Assembly (NCBI GenBank): GCA_046331565.1
Contig: JAXLQP010000010.1
Span: forward strand, 1 to 64,000
Direction: 5' to 3'
DNA: 64,000 nucleotides
From: DASRDU01 sp046331565
GTDB taxonomy: Bacteria > Acidobacteriota > Blastocatellia > RBC074
Both the position numbers and the translations under genes were made by a program. Positions within the stretch are counted from its first letter, which is position 1. Every line of letters starts with the position of its first letter. This document shows positions 39,035-49,090 of the stretch, piece by piece. The notes below the pieces were generated by a model. That model was not told the origin of the DNA. It did no database searches and was given only the letters and a program-made list of their open reading frames with translations.

Positions 39035-39750
39035 AGGTGTGTTTTGAAAATAAGCTGACGCAAAATCTGGTCAGCGACGAAACCATTCGCACGACCCTTA
39101 AGCGCATGGGCGTGAATTGGAAGCGGGCGCGCAACTGGATCAGCAGCCCTGATCCGGCGTACGTACGCAAAAAAGGCACGGGATCGTTTGATCCGCCAGG
39201 CGGCCACGCAGCCCGCCCGGGTCCTGGGCTGTGCGGATGAAGTCTGGTGGTCGCGCCTGCACCTGGACACCGGATGAGGCGTTGCGCCTGGAAGAGTTGA
39301 ACGCCCAACCATCTGATCCCGATCCCCAAGCCCTGGCCTGTTACGGTCTGTTGCGGGCCGACACCGGCAAGCTCTCGTTGCGCTTTGTCGAAGGCCGTCC
39401 GGTGTCAGCGCTCACCATCGCCTTTCTCGAATGGTTGTGCGAAGGCTGGCACAACGAAGAGAAGAAGGCGTTGTTGCTGGTGCGGGACAATGCCAGTTGG
39501 CACGTCTCGCAGCAGGTACGCACCTGGCTCAAACAACATAATCGAGCCGCAAAACGGGAAGGAAAAGTGCGCATTCTGCTCTGCCGGTTGCCAACCCGCA
39601 GTCCCTGGCTCAATCGGATCGAACCGCACTGGTGTACGGGAAAAAGGCAGTGGTCGAACCGACGCACAAACTCACGGGGCCGAATTGCAAACGCGCATTT
39701 GCGATTACTACGGTTGTGAGTTGCTTCCTCATCTCCCAAGACAGGTTTGC
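39035..39750 (+). pseudogene. IS630-family transposase remnant
   Basis: Fragments in three frames add up to the middle and C-terminal part of an IS630 transposase: LVSDETIRTTLKRMGVNWKR, CADEVWWSRLHLDTG (first catalytic Asp), LVRDNASWHVSQQVRTWL (second Asp), CRLPTRSPWLNRIEPHW (catalytic Glu) and ICDYYGCELLPHL. Frameshifts lie near 39178, 39275 and 39640. The N-terminus is replaced by the IS4 fragment. It is unlike the IS630 transposase at the right window edge. Confidence 0.85.
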
Positions 39751-40188
39751 TGGTTTTGCATTAACAAGTCAGCCGGAAACATATTGACCGATCAGACTTG
39801 TTTCACTATATTGCCTGCCGCTGGAAATCTTTCACCAGGAAAAACAACATTCGATGAAGTCTTCACACACCTGAACTCAGTCAGGGGAAGATTGCCAGTC
39901 AGCCGTATCTGCGAGAATTGCCTTTGTCAGCCTGAATAACGAAGCCGCATCAGTCGTGACAGGCAGCCCCGCCATGTTCTACTCAGGTCTGGCAGCAGGA
40001 AATCAGAAAGCCAGACTCAGACCTCGTTTCTGCATTGCCGAAGCCGCAGGAACCTGTGATCTGTCAGGCACTCCACAAACCAGGTCCGATGGTCGCGATG
40101 ATGAAGTTGGTGTAACTCATACTTGTCTGCCGACCAGTAAAAGTTTTCTTGTTCGCACTCACACCAGGAAGGGAGCTAAGATTTCTCG
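39751..40188. other. gap upstream of the CRISPR effector operon
   Basis: About 440 nt with no convincing gene. It should contain the promoter of the cas10 operon, but no clear -35/-10 pair was found. A ribosome site (GGAAGGGAG) precedes cas10. Confidence 0.45.
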
Positions 40189-41988
40189 ATGTACCTGATA
40201 CTGATCGAAACCTCTGGCAACCAGAGTTACATCTTTGCCACGAATAAGCTGCGCGAAAATGTCGGCGCGTCGGAACTGACGTACCGGGCGGGCACTGAGT
40301 GGGTTTTGCAAGCCGTGCAAGACATCACGGACAAACCGCTGTGGTCGGAAAACGTCGCAACGCTGCGCGAGAATCTCTGTCGCCCCGACTTGAACCCGCC
40401 GATAGACCCAAACCACCCAACCGCCGTGGAAGTCATTACGGCTACCTCGGGCAAGGCGCTGCTGTTGGTGAATGATCGCGAAGTCGGGCGGCGCATCGTC
40501 CGTGCCGTCACGCGCAAAGCATTGCAGGAAGCGCCGGGGCTGGATGTATGCGGCGTTATCAGCGACGAGTTTGATTTCAATCTGCGGCCCATTGGCACTG
40601 TCAACGAAGCTGTTCACCGGAAATTTGAGGAGGCGCGCGCTAGTCGTCCTGCCCCGGCTTTGCGCTTTTTGCGGGTGCCAGTGGTAGACGAATGCGAGAC
40701 GAGCGGTTTGCCTGCGGCGGCGTGGGTGGTAAACGAAGCGGGCGACCCGCGCGAGAAAGTCGCACGTTCCAACTTGTCGCTGCAAAAGCGCGCTTACGCC
40801 GATGCTTATCGGCGGCGCATGCAAGCTCTGCTCGACCGCTATGGCATCAACCGGCAACTGCCGCGCAATCCGGGCGACTTGGAAAAACAATGTGAGTGGT
40901 TGGCGGTTGTTCATGCCGATGGGAATGGGTTGGGCCAAATTTTTCTGAATTTCGCCGCCTACATTGATTTTGAGCGAGAACAGCAAACGGCTGGCAATGA
41001 AGTGCTGAATCGTCGTTACGTGGAAAGGATGCGAGCTTTTTCGCTTGCGCTGGATGTTTGCACGGAGAAAGCTTTCGTTACCGCCTTGACGGCGATTACC
41101 GAACGCAAGCTGAATGGTGACGATGAAAAAGTTTTGCCGCTCCTGCCGATCATTCTTGGTGGTGATGATTTGACAGTGATGTGTGACGGGAAGAATGCGT
41201 TACGGTTCACGCATAAATTCCTGACCGCGTTTGAAACGGAAACCGCGCGGGAGGTACAAGCGCCGTTTGATGGTATTCTGAGCAAAGTCGCGGGCGTAGC
41301 CTTCAGCCCAAATAAACGTCTTTCGGCTTGCGCCGGCGTCGCCATTATCAAACCACACTTTCCGTTTTCCGCTGCCTACGATTTGGCGGCGGAGTTGATC
41401 TTGTCCGCCAAACAAGTCAAGAAACTCATCACCAACCCAAATAAAAAAGACTCGCACACTCCCGATCACAAAACACCGTGGCCTTGTTCCGCGCTGGATT
41501 TTCATGCGCTTTACGATTCCAGCAGCAGTCAACTGGCTTCCATTCGTGAGAAGCTGCGTTATCGCAACCAAGCTGAAAACCGGGAGGTGCGCAGTTACGC
41601 GCGGCCTTACGTTGTCACGCCCGTGAATGAGCTAAGGGGCGCGGACGGCGCGGATTGGGCTGTGCTTCATCATTGGGATAGTCTCGCCAGACAGGTTGAA
41701 GCAATTCTTGCCCCTGAACTAGATGACAGCGGGCAAGCGACAGGGCGGCGAAAGTTGCCCAATACTCAGCTTCACGAATTGCGTGCCGGGTTGCCGCTTA
41801 AAAAGGAAATCGCAGATGGCCGCTTCAAGCTCATCCAACAACGTTACGACCTAAGCCTGTTCGCGGGTGAGCACGCCGAGACACTTTATCGCAGCGAGCA
41901 AGAGGAAACCGGCAGCAAGATTGAATTCACCACCTTGCTCGATGCGATGGACGCCGCCAATTTCTGGAGGAAAGACGATGCCGCATAA
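40189..41988 (+). CDS. cas10: Cas10-like large subunit, type III-D, cyclase-competent, HD-less
   Basis: A 599-residue protein. It starts with MYLILIETSGNQSYIFATNK, a segment found at the start of HD-less Cas10/Cmr2 proteins, so the N-terminal HD nuclease of other Cas10s is absent. The Palm2 part holds D244-GNGLG and the cyclase motif GGDD at residues 324-327 (ILGGDDLTVMCDG), with a later helical region. It should therefore make cyclic oligoadenylates on target-RNA binding but not cut ssDNA through an HD site. First gene of the effector operon; it overlaps the next gene by 11 nt. Confidence 0.93.
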   Translation: MYLILIETSGNQSYIFATNKLRENVGASELTYRAGTEWVLQAVQDITDKPLWSENVATLRENLCRPDLNPPIDPNHPTAVEVITATSGKALLLVNDREVGRRIVRAVTRKALQEAPGLDVCGVISDEFDFNLRPIGTVNEAVHRKFEEARASRPAPALRFLRVPVVDECETSGLPAAAWVVNEAGDPREKVARSNLSLQKRAYADAYRRRMQALLDRYGINRQLPRNPGDLEKQCEWLAVVHADGNGLGQIFLNFAAYIDFEREQQTAGNEVLNRRYVERMRAFSLALDVCTEKAFVTALTAITERKLNGDDEKVLPLLPIILGGDDLTVMCDGKNALRFTHKFLTAFETETAREVQAPFDGILSKVAGVAFSPNKRLSACAGVAIIKPHFPFSAAYDLAAELILSAKQVKKLITNPNKKDSHTPDHKTPWPCSALDFHALYDSSSSQLASIREKLRYRNQAENREVRSYARPYVVTPVNELRGADGADWAVLHHWDSLARQVEAILAPELDDSGQATGRRKLPNTQLHELRAGLPLKKEIADGRFKLIQQRYDLSLFAGEHAETLYRSEQEETGSKIEFTTLLDAMDAANFWRKDDAA

Positions 41989-44389
41989 CGCAACCCCTAA
42001 GCCTTTTCGCCTGCAACTTCACCTGCTTTCTGACTGGCACATCGGCTCCGGCGCGGGGCGGCCCGGTGATGTAGACCGCCTGGTGCGCCGCGATCAGGAC
42101 GGCCTGCCGTTCATTCCCGCCAAGACGCTCACCGGCATCTGGCGCGACGGCTGTGAACGTACAGCGCTGGGGCTGGACAACGGCACGCCGGGCGCGTGGT
42201 GTCGCTGGTTGCAGTTTCTGTTCGGCGAGCAGCCGGGGCAGCCTGACGAAGACGCCCACCATCCGCCGCCAGCGCATTTGGACTTGCCGTGCCCAGCGGC
42301 CCTCTCGGTGCGTTCGGCGCATTTCCCAGCGACATTGCGCGCCGCCATCAAAGGACAGCCCGCCGTTCACGACGCCGTCACCTTCGTCAAACCCGGCGTC
42401 GCCATTGACCCGCTTAGCGGACGCGCCCGCGCTGATTATTTGCGCTTTGAGGAAATGGCGCGCGGCGGTGTGACGCTGACGGCCTGCGGACAAATTGATT
42501 TCAGTGGCTGTTCGGAGGAACAACAACAAGCGGCGACGGCCTTGTTGCTGGCCGGTGTCAAGCTGGTCGAACGCATCGGTGCCAAACGGCGGCGCGGCGC
42601 GGGCCGTTGCACCCTGGAGATTCAAGGGTTGGACGTGGCGCAATGGCTGGCCGTATTGGACACCGACGCTCCGCCTGAGCCGCCCGCGCCGCCCGCCGCC
42701 GAAACGTTCAACCTGCAAACAATGACGAGCGATGATGAATGGGAGTGCGTCACGCTGTGTCTGACGGCCAAAACGCCGCTGCTGATTGCGGAGCAAACCA
42801 TCGGCAATCTGGTCAAGTCGCTCGATTACCTGCCGGGCACATACCTGTTGCCCATCCTGCGGCGCAAGCTTGGCGCAGAGTTCAAGGAAGGCTGCGACAT
42901 CAACACCGCCATTTTCAGCGGCCAGCTGCTCGTCACCCACGCCACCATCGCCATCAACGACGCTCCCGGACGCCCCGTGCCCTTCGCGCTCTTTCACGAA
43001 AAAGTCGGCGGCGGATTGAAGTCGGGACGCGGCGTTTACAACCGCTTGCAAGAGGGGAAAGGCAAGGCGCAACTCAAAGGTCATCGCAGCGGCTACCTCG
43101 GTGTTACGCCTGCGGAAGAAACACGGCTGCCGGATTTTCAATCTGTCGCGCTGGCCGTCGAACCGCACAACGTCGTGCGCGATGCCATTCAGCGCCCGGA
43201 TGAAGCGGTCGGCGGCGTGTTTAGCTACGAAGTCATTCCGCAGGGCACGGAGTTGCGTGCGCAATTGCAGGTGCGCAAATCCTTGCTCAAAGCGCCTGAC
43301 AGCGAATGGTTGGCCGCACTCAAGGGCGAATGCAAAATCGGTAGGGCGAAAAAAGACGATTACGGCTGGGTAACGCTGACAGCTTCCAAAGCAGAGCACG
43401 CCGCCGCCGCACCAACGGTGCAAAACGAACTGACGGTCTGGCTGCTATCCGATGTGTTGCTGCGCGATGAACGCTTGCGACCCACGGCTTCGGTGGAACG
43501 TTTGCGGCAAGTGTTGAGCGCAGCACTCGGCGTCACGCTGACTGATCGCACTAAGATGGATGACAACAACGACGAACGTATGCATGCCATCAGCCGCACG
43601 CATCGCACTGATTCGTGGCACGTCGGCTGGGGCTTGCCGCGTCCTTCGCTGGTGGGCTTGCAAGCGGGCACGTGCGTGGTCTTCCAGCTTGAGGGCACGT
43701 TGGACGCTGACAAACTCGCGCGCGTGGCTGCGGAAGGCATCGGCGAACGGCGCGCGGAAGGTTACGGCAGGCTTTGTTTCAATGAACCCTTCCTGTCGTC
43801 GCCAGTCAGCGGGCGCACGCGGCAAGATGACCGTGCAGACGATGACCCTGTGCCTGCGCCGATTGGTAAAGAGCAAACCGGGTATGCTTATGCCGCCATC
43901 ATCGAACGCGCGGCGGCGCGCAAAGAAATTCAACGTTGCGCGATGGGCCTGGCCGCTGATCCGCAACGCCGCGAACTGGCACTCGGCATCTACGTCAGAA
44001 TGATTGATCGCCAACCAAAGAGCGAGCCTTCACTCAGCCAACTGGGCACGTTGCGTTCGGCCCTGACGCGCCTGCAACAGCGCAGCGACCGGCCCGCCCT
44101 GCTGGACTGGCTGGCTCACCTCAAGGAAAAACGTGAAGACAAATGGCCGGCGGGCCGCCAGGGCGAAGAGCACAGTCTGCGCAAACTTCGCAACCTGCTT
44201 GAAAATGAAGATTGCGTTTGGAGCAAGCTGCAAGTGGATTTCACGCGCCTGGAACTGACCCAGGGCGGCACGGCGCAATTGAAGGAAGAACTCTGGGGCG
44301 AAGTCGTCCGCACGCTCGTTGATGCCTGCATCCGCGCACAAAAACGTGAGACTGAGAAAGGAGATCAAACCAATGGCACGCAAGCTTGA
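41978..44389 (+). CDS. csx10: Csx10-like multi-domain RAMP protein
   Basis: An 803-residue RAMP protein; start ATG at 41978 has GGAGGAAAG upstream and overlaps cas10. The first RAMP-type unit (1-235) begins FRLQLHLLSDWHIGSGAGRPGDVD and ends in the Gly-rich loop GAKRRRGAGR. A second unit (about 245-480) has PLLIAEQTIGNLVKSLDYLPGTYL. A third Cas5-like part ends with GIGERRAEGYGRLCFNEPF (about 590-607), a hallmark of Csx10. The C-terminal 200 residues are helical and might stand in for a missing small subunit (inference). Csx10 caps the crRNA 5' tag in III-D complexes. Confidence 0.85.
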   Translation: MPHNATPKPFRLQLHLLSDWHIGSGAGRPGDVDRLVRRDQDGLPFIPAKTLTGIWRDGCERTALGLDNGTPGAWCRWLQFLFGEQPGQPDEDAHHPPPAHLDLPCPAALSVRSAHFPATLRAAIKGQPAVHDAVTFVKPGVAIDPLSGRARADYLRFEEMARGGVTLTACGQIDFSGCSEEQQQAATALLLAGVKLVERIGAKRRRGAGRCTLEIQGLDVAQWLAVLDTDAPPEPPAPPAAETFNLQTMTSDDEWECVTLCLTAKTPLLIAEQTIGNLVKSLDYLPGTYLLPILRRKLGAEFKEGCDINTAIFSGQLLVTHATIAINDAPGRPVPFALFHEKVGGGLKSGRGVYNRLQEGKGKAQLKGHRSGYLGVTPAEETRLPDFQSVALAVEPHNVVRDAIQRPDEAVGGVFSYEVIPQGTELRAQLQVRKSLLKAPDSEWLAALKGECKIGRAKKDDYGWVTLTASKAEHAAAAPTVQNELTVWLLSDVLLRDERLRPTASVERLRQVLSAALGVTLTDRTKMDDNNDERMHAISRTHRTDSWHVGWGLPRPSLVGLQAGTCVVFQLEGTLDADKLARVAAEGIGERRAEGYGRLCFNEPFLSSPVSGRTRQDDRADDDPVPAPIGKEQTGYAYAAIIERAAARKEIQRCAMGLAADPQRRELALGIYVRMIDRQPKSEPSLSQLGTLRSALTRLQQRSDRPALLDWLAHLKEKREDKWPAGRQGEEHSLRKLRNLLENEDCVWSKLQVDFTRLELTQGGTAQLKEELWGEVVRTLVDACIRAQKRETEKGDQTNGTQA

Positions 44390-45947
44390 TGCGCGTTGGT
44401 TGTTCAGCGGCCAACTCGTCGCCGAAACCCCGCTCAGCGTCGGCGGACTGGGCGGCAACGTAGACGCCGACCTTGCGCTGGCCGTCAACGGGCAAGGCCA
44501 GTTTTACATCCCCGGCACAAGTCTGGCGGGGCCGTTGCGCGCGTGGCTCTGCGCGCGCGTGGGCAAAGAAGCCGTCAAAAAACTGTGGGGCTTTCAGGAA
44601 GGCGACCAGGGCCACGCCAGCTTCGTGTTTGTCGAAGATGGTTTGGTGCTCGATCAAAACAATCAGCCGCTCGACCTCCGCTGCGGCGAAATCCGCGACG
44701 GCGTCGGCATTGATCGTTACTCCGGCGCGGCAGCGGACAAAGCGAAATACAACCGCCAGGTTTTGCCACGCGGCGCGCGCATTGATTTCCAGATGACGGT
44801 GGAGTTGACCAATGAAAAGCAGCCAGAAGCAAAACGTCTGCTGGCCGCGTTGTGGCAGGCGTTGCGCGCGGGCGAAATCCGTTTCGGTTCGTCCAAAACG
44901 CGCGGTCTGGGGCGCGTGCGCCTGCAACAAGCGCAAACCCGCCAGCAGGAGTTTTCGCACCGGGCAGGCTTACTGAAAGTTCTGGCCGACGAAGCCGAAC
45001 CGCTGACGCTGCCAGAAGAAAACCCCTACGAACAGCCGCGTTTGACCTTCGAGCTTCATTGGCAGCCAGTCGGCCCGCTGATGGTCAAGGCCGAAGCCGA
45101 CGGCGTCGCCGTGGATATGCTGCCACTGATGAGCGCCGTAGACGATAAGCTCGCGCTCGTGCTGCCCGGCAGTTCGGTCAAAGGCGCCTTGCGCAACCAA
45201 GCCGAACGCATCGTGCGCACCTTGAAAGGGCTGGCTGTCAATGCTGACGATTTCCATGCACAAATCAATGCGGACGAATTGAGCTTGATTCATGGTTTGT
45301 TCGGTCAGGCGGCTAAAGCAGAGACAAAAAAATCAACCTCGCGGGAAGCAAAGAGCAATAAACAAAGGTTGGAACTTTGTCCTGAAAACTTTGTTCCCGT
45401 GCCCGGCCTTGGCGCATTAAGCGTGGATGATTGTTATGCCGTCCCACAGGTACAGTGTGAAGCCTGGGCCGCCATCGCGGGCGCTACCGATGAACAAACC
45501 TTGCGCACAGCACTTAACGCCACGCCGCTCAAAACCGCGCAACAAGCCTTTCACGTCGCCATTGACCGCTGGCTGGGCGGGGCCGCCGACAACCTGCTTT
45601 ACACGGTGCTGGAACCGCACGGCATCGCGTGGGAGCCGCTGCGCCTGACGCTCGACCTGCAACGCTTGCCGGAAGGGCAGCGCGACGCAGCGGTAACGTG
45701 CCTGCTGCTGGTCTTGCGCGATTTCGTCGCGGGACGCATCCCGCTGGGCTATGGCACGAATCGCGGCATGGGCGCAGTCGCCGTGACGAACATCCAGGTT
45801 CGCTCCAAAAAGCTCGATGACAAGCTGGCGAACCTGACGTTGCGCGTGGCAGGACAAAAGCTCGTCATCGGTGATGACGCTGCGCGTGAACATCTGCATC
45901 AACAATGGCGGACGTGGATTGCGTCCCATCAATCGGAGGCCGTATGA
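44373..45947 (+). CDS. tandem Cas7 (Csm3-like) RAMP fusion
   Basis: A 524-residue protein with two Cas7/Csm3 domains in one chain; start ATG at 44373 follows AAAGGAGATC. Domain 1 (1-200): PLSVGGLGGNVDADLALAV, IPGTSLAGPLRAWL and Gly-rich SSKTRGLGRV. Domain 2 (about 225-490): VDMLPLMSAVDDKLALVLPG, SSVKGALRNQAERIV and LGYGTNRGMGAVAV. Both keep an Asp upstream of the IPGTSL/LPGSSV motif, where Csm3 has its target-RNA-cleaving Asp. Fused backbone subunits are known from III-D and III-E lineages. Overlaps csx10 and csx19. Confidence 0.88.
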   Translation: MARKLDARWLFSGQLVAETPLSVGGLGGNVDADLALAVNGQGQFYIPGTSLAGPLRAWLCARVGKEAVKKLWGFQEGDQGHASFVFVEDGLVLDQNNQPLDLRCGEIRDGVGIDRYSGAAADKAKYNRQVLPRGARIDFQMTVELTNEKQPEAKRLLAALWQALRAGEIRFGSSKTRGLGRVRLQQAQTRQQEFSHRAGLLKVLADEAEPLTLPEENPYEQPRLTFELHWQPVGPLMVKAEADGVAVDMLPLMSAVDDKLALVLPGSSVKGALRNQAERIVRTLKGLAVNADDFHAQINADELSLIHGLFGQAAKAETKKSTSREAKSNKQRLELCPENFVPVPGLGALSVDDCYAVPQVQCEAWAAIAGATDEQTLRTALNATPLKTAQQAFHVAIDRWLGGAADNLLYTVLEPHGIAWEPLRLTLDLQRLPEGQRDAAVTCLLLVLRDFVAGRIPLGYGTNRGMGAVAVTNIQVRSKKLDDKLANLTLRVAGQKLVIGDDAAREHLHQQWRTWIASHQSEAV

Positions 45948-46549
45948 CTCAGTTGTATTGCCGCACCCAGACAAACATTGCGTTGGCCGACGCGCTGACC
46001 AATTGCCGCGACATTCTTCAATCGGCGGAAGGCAGCCAAACCGTGGCCTTGCTGTACGCGCCCGACCGCTGCCGTTTCGCTACTTTCGCGGACGGGCAAT
46101 TGCGCGATGAAAAAGGCGTGGCGCTCAACGCACAAACCGTGCGCAACGTCTTTGAAGCGCGCGTCTTCAACCCCGTCGCCGAATTGCGCTGGCTGCATAC
46201 GGCGCACGGCGCGGGCGATGCGGCTTTGCTGGCGGAACAGGACATCGCAAGTTACCTGGCGCACACGCCCGTGGCTGCTTGCGAGTTTGACAGGCTGGAT
46301 GAACTCGAACCGCTGGAACAAATCTATTTGCTGTGGGGCGAAAGCACGGGCAGCGCGCCCGCACCGGGCTGGCAACGCCTAACCGCCGCGCGCATCGGGC
46401 GGCTCGACGTGCCGTTGCCGCAACCCCTCGCGCCCAGGCAGCGCGTGCAATTGCTGGCGCGCGAGTACCTGCGCGAAGTGGATAAATACGGCAATGTGGC
46501 CGTGGTTGAAGAACGTTTGTTGAAACTGGAGGTGGCAAGTGACAACTGA
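45944..46549 (+). CDS. csx19: Csx19 (TIGR03984 family)
   Basis: A 201-residue protein, start at MTQLYCRT (ATGA overlap with the previous gene). Family features are VFEARVFNPVAELRWLH, EQIYLLWGEST, the GWQRLTAARIGRLDVPLP stretch and REYLREVDKYGNVAVVEERLL. Csx19 is a marker of subtype III-D; its function is not well established and it may be part of the effector complex. It overlaps the next gene by 11 nt. Confidence 0.88.
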   Translation: MTQLYCRTQTNIALADALTNCRDILQSAEGSQTVALLYAPDRCRFATFADGQLRDEKGVALNAQTVRNVFEARVFNPVAELRWLHTAHGAGDAALLAEQDIASYLAHTPVAACEFDRLDELEPLEQIYLLWGESTGSAPAPGWQRLTAARIGRLDVPLPQPLAPRQRVQLLAREYLREVDKYGNVAVVEERLLKLEVASDN

Positions 46550-49064
46550 AATCGTGAAAGGCAATTTGCGGTACGACCCGCTTAAGCAGAAGTGGTTTCT
46601 CGGCGAACGCAAAATGTCCGGCGGACTGATGGGGCAGCTTTCGGATGCTTTACGCCGCAGGCTTGAATCAAAGCCGAACCAAGCCACCAACATTGCGGTT
46701 GAGTATGAACTGAGCGGTCAAAATCAAATCTCCAACATTCGTGAGGAAGGCCAGGCTTTTTCTGCGCCGCAAGCTTGCGCGCCGGAAGACACCTTGCAGG
46801 AGAAAGGCGATTTTCATAATCCCTACAACTTTATTCCCGCCTTGCCGCGCGACCAGCGGGAATTGGGTGAATTGGGTGACCATACTCCCGCAGGCCACGG
46901 CAGCTATCGCGCGGAACTTTGGAGCGGGCGTATCACCGTTACTCTAACGACAGCCAGCCCATTGTTGATGCCAGACGCGGCCAATGTCGAAAAGCGGTTT
47001 GACCCAGAGCATCCCGGTGATGAAACCAAAGCCCACAAGGTCTATCAAACGCGAGTTGTGGACGGGCAGCCTTATCTGCCGCCGACTTCCATCAAAGGCA
47101 TGTTGCGCGCGGCTTACGAAGCCGTTACCAATTCGCGGCTTTCCATTTTTGCCGACCACGAGGAGCGGCTGGCTTACCGCATGCCGGCAAACGATGGATT
47201 GAAGATGGTTCCGGCACGTATTGAAAACGGCCGTGTGACTTTGTATGCAGGCACTGCCAAGCTTGGCAACGATGGGCGGCCAATAGGCTCACTAATGTAT
47301 GCGGCTTGGTTGCGCACTTACGACGCCACGGGGCGGTACACGACTAATATCACCAACTACCAAAGAAAAAATGGACATTTGCCCCAACCAGGTGAGGCCG
47401 TTGAGGCATGGATTGAGAAGGTTCAACATAAACAACGGAAGGGAGACCGCAACAATCCGCGCTTTGAACCGGATTTCCAGTATTGGCAGGTGGTCGAGTT
47501 GGCCCCCGCTGGAAAGCTGGGAGCGAAACCAAATGACACCATAGGCAGATCGCCACAACATCAACCCATACCGGGAACGATGACCAAAGTCAGCGGGTTT
47601 GTTTGTCTCACTCACAAAAACATTGACCGCAAGCACGACGAGCGCGTTTTCTTTCAAGTGGGCAGCCATCCTCAAGTTGCTGCAATGTCCGGCGAAGCAT
47701 GGGCGGCTTTGAAAGATGAATGGCAGAAGCTGATTGAAGATTACCGCGTGACTGAACACAAAGGATTGCGCTGGTCGTCACGCCACCTCGACCAAGCTGC
47801 TTTCACGGAAGATGAACTCAAGTTGAACGATGGCACGCTCTGTTACGCGCGAGTTGAACAAGCAGGCGCTGAATGGCGCGTGACGGGTTTATTCCCGGTG
47901 ATGATTTCGCGCAGGTTGCATCAGGATGCGCCGCACGCCTTGCTTCAGCCCGCTTTACAGCCTGCGCAAGAGCTTGGCTTGCTTTCACCTGCCGACCGCG
48001 TCTTTGGTTGGGTGAACCAAAAAGGCAGTGGCGCTTATCGCGGGCAATTGCGTATCAGCCAAGTGGAATGCCTGGATGACAAAGCCATCCTGCGATTTCC
48101 CGCAGAAGTACCGCTCGCCATTCTAGGGCAGCCAAAACCGCAACAAGTGCGGTTTTACGCCGCGCCTTCCCAACAGGGGGAATCGTGGGCAAATGTAGAG
48201 CCTCCCGTCGAAGACAAGGGACAGGTCGGTTACTGGAAGAGCAAAGGCAACGGGCTGCGTGGGCGCAAGGTCTATCCGCACCACGCAGGGGCCGCGCAAA
48301 TCGCCGAGTATTGGCAAGACCCGCACCTTGATCGCACGCAAAAGCCCTTTCCCGATGGGTTCTATCAAGAGTACCGCCGCCCTCATCAACCTGAACTGCG
48401 CAAGAATCAAAAAAATCAAGACGAAGCCATTGCCCAAGGTAACGAGTGGAAGCTTACCAGCGCCGAACAGCAGGACAGCCAAAACCGGACGATCAAAGAC
48501 TGGATTCAATCCGACAAACGCTTCCAGTTTGAAATCCAACTCACCAACCTGTCGGATGTGGAGCTGGGCGCACTGCTTTGGCTGCTTGCTTTGCCGCCTG
48601 ATGCGCAGGGCAACGCGGTTTATTTTCACCGGCTCGGCGGCGGCAAGCCGCTGGGCTTTGGGAGTGTGGCTTTGCAAGTGGCATGGTCGCAAACCAATTT
48701 GCACCGAGGCAGAGAATGGGCAGCTTATTACCGCGACCTAGCGGCGGATTTGACGAGTCAGGAAAGCCAAGTCAAGGAGTGCATCGAAGCGTTCAAGCGA
48801 GCCGTGAAAAAAGCCTACGGCGGAAGCAACTTCGAGCAGACGCCTTTTATTGCCGCCTTTCTGCGAATGGCGCGCGGGTTCAAGCGGCCCATTCATTACC
48901 CCCGCGCGCGACATCATCAGATGCGCCCCGTTCCGCCTCATCCGCAGGGCTTGTCCTATGAATGGTTTGTGGCGAATGAACGAACTGGCAGAAATGGTGG
49001 CGATAAGCTTGCGCTACCCGATTTAGCCAACGATCAAGGCTTGCCGCTGTTGGAAGCAAAGTAA
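46539..49064 (+). CDS. TIGR03986-family RAMP (large Csm3/Cas7-like subunit)
   Basis: An 841-residue subunit with GTG start after GGAGG. Key segments are PYNFIPALPRD (about 91), SGRITVTLTTASPLL, YLPPTSIKGMLRAAYEAVTNSRLS (about 185-208), HEERLAYRMPA, a large insertion of about 350 residues, DRVFGWVNQKG (about 487) and the Gly-rich GGGKPLGFGSVAL near 710. This is the TIGR03986 RAMP found with Csx10 and Csx19 in III-D loci. The insertion is longer than most Cas7 domains and may contact RNA or other subunits. Last of the core effector genes. Confidence 0.87.
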   Translation: MTTEIVKGNLRYDPLKQKWFLGERKMSGGLMGQLSDALRRRLESKPNQATNIAVEYELSGQNQISNIREEGQAFSAPQACAPEDTLQEKGDFHNPYNFIPALPRDQRELGELGDHTPAGHGSYRAELWSGRITVTLTTASPLLMPDAANVEKRFDPEHPGDETKAHKVYQTRVVDGQPYLPPTSIKGMLRAAYEAVTNSRLSIFADHEERLAYRMPANDGLKMVPARIENGRVTLYAGTAKLGNDGRPIGSLMYAAWLRTYDATGRYTTNITNYQRKNGHLPQPGEAVEAWIEKVQHKQRKGDRNNPRFEPDFQYWQVVELAPAGKLGAKPNDTIGRSPQHQPIPGTMTKVSGFVCLTHKNIDRKHDERVFFQVGSHPQVAAMSGEAWAALKDEWQKLIEDYRVTEHKGLRWSSRHLDQAAFTEDELKLNDGTLCYARVEQAGAEWRVTGLFPVMISRRLHQDAPHALLQPALQPAQELGLLSPADRVFGWVNQKGSGAYRGQLRISQVECLDDKAILRFPAEVPLAILGQPKPQQVRFYAAPSQQGESWANVEPPVEDKGQVGYWKSKGNGLRGRKVYPHHAGAAQIAEYWQDPHLDRTQKPFPDGFYQEYRRPHQPELRKNQKNQDEAIAQGNEWKLTSAEQQDSQNRTIKDWIQSDKRFQFEIQLTNLSDVELGALLWLLALPPDAQGNAVYFHRLGGGKPLGFGSVALQVAWSQTNLHRGREWAAYYRDLAADLTSQESQVKECIEAFKRAVKKAYGGSNFEQTPFIAAFLRMARGFKRPIHYPRARHHQMRPVPPHPQGLSYEWFVANERTGRNGGDKLALPDLANDQGLPLLEAK

Positions 49065-49090
49065 GCAAACGATTGCATTGAGGCCGCACT

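Noticed and set aside
41927..43423. 498-aa frame on the minus strand opposite the Csx10-like gene
   Set aside because: Antisense shadow of a strongly supported RAMP gene with no domain of its own.
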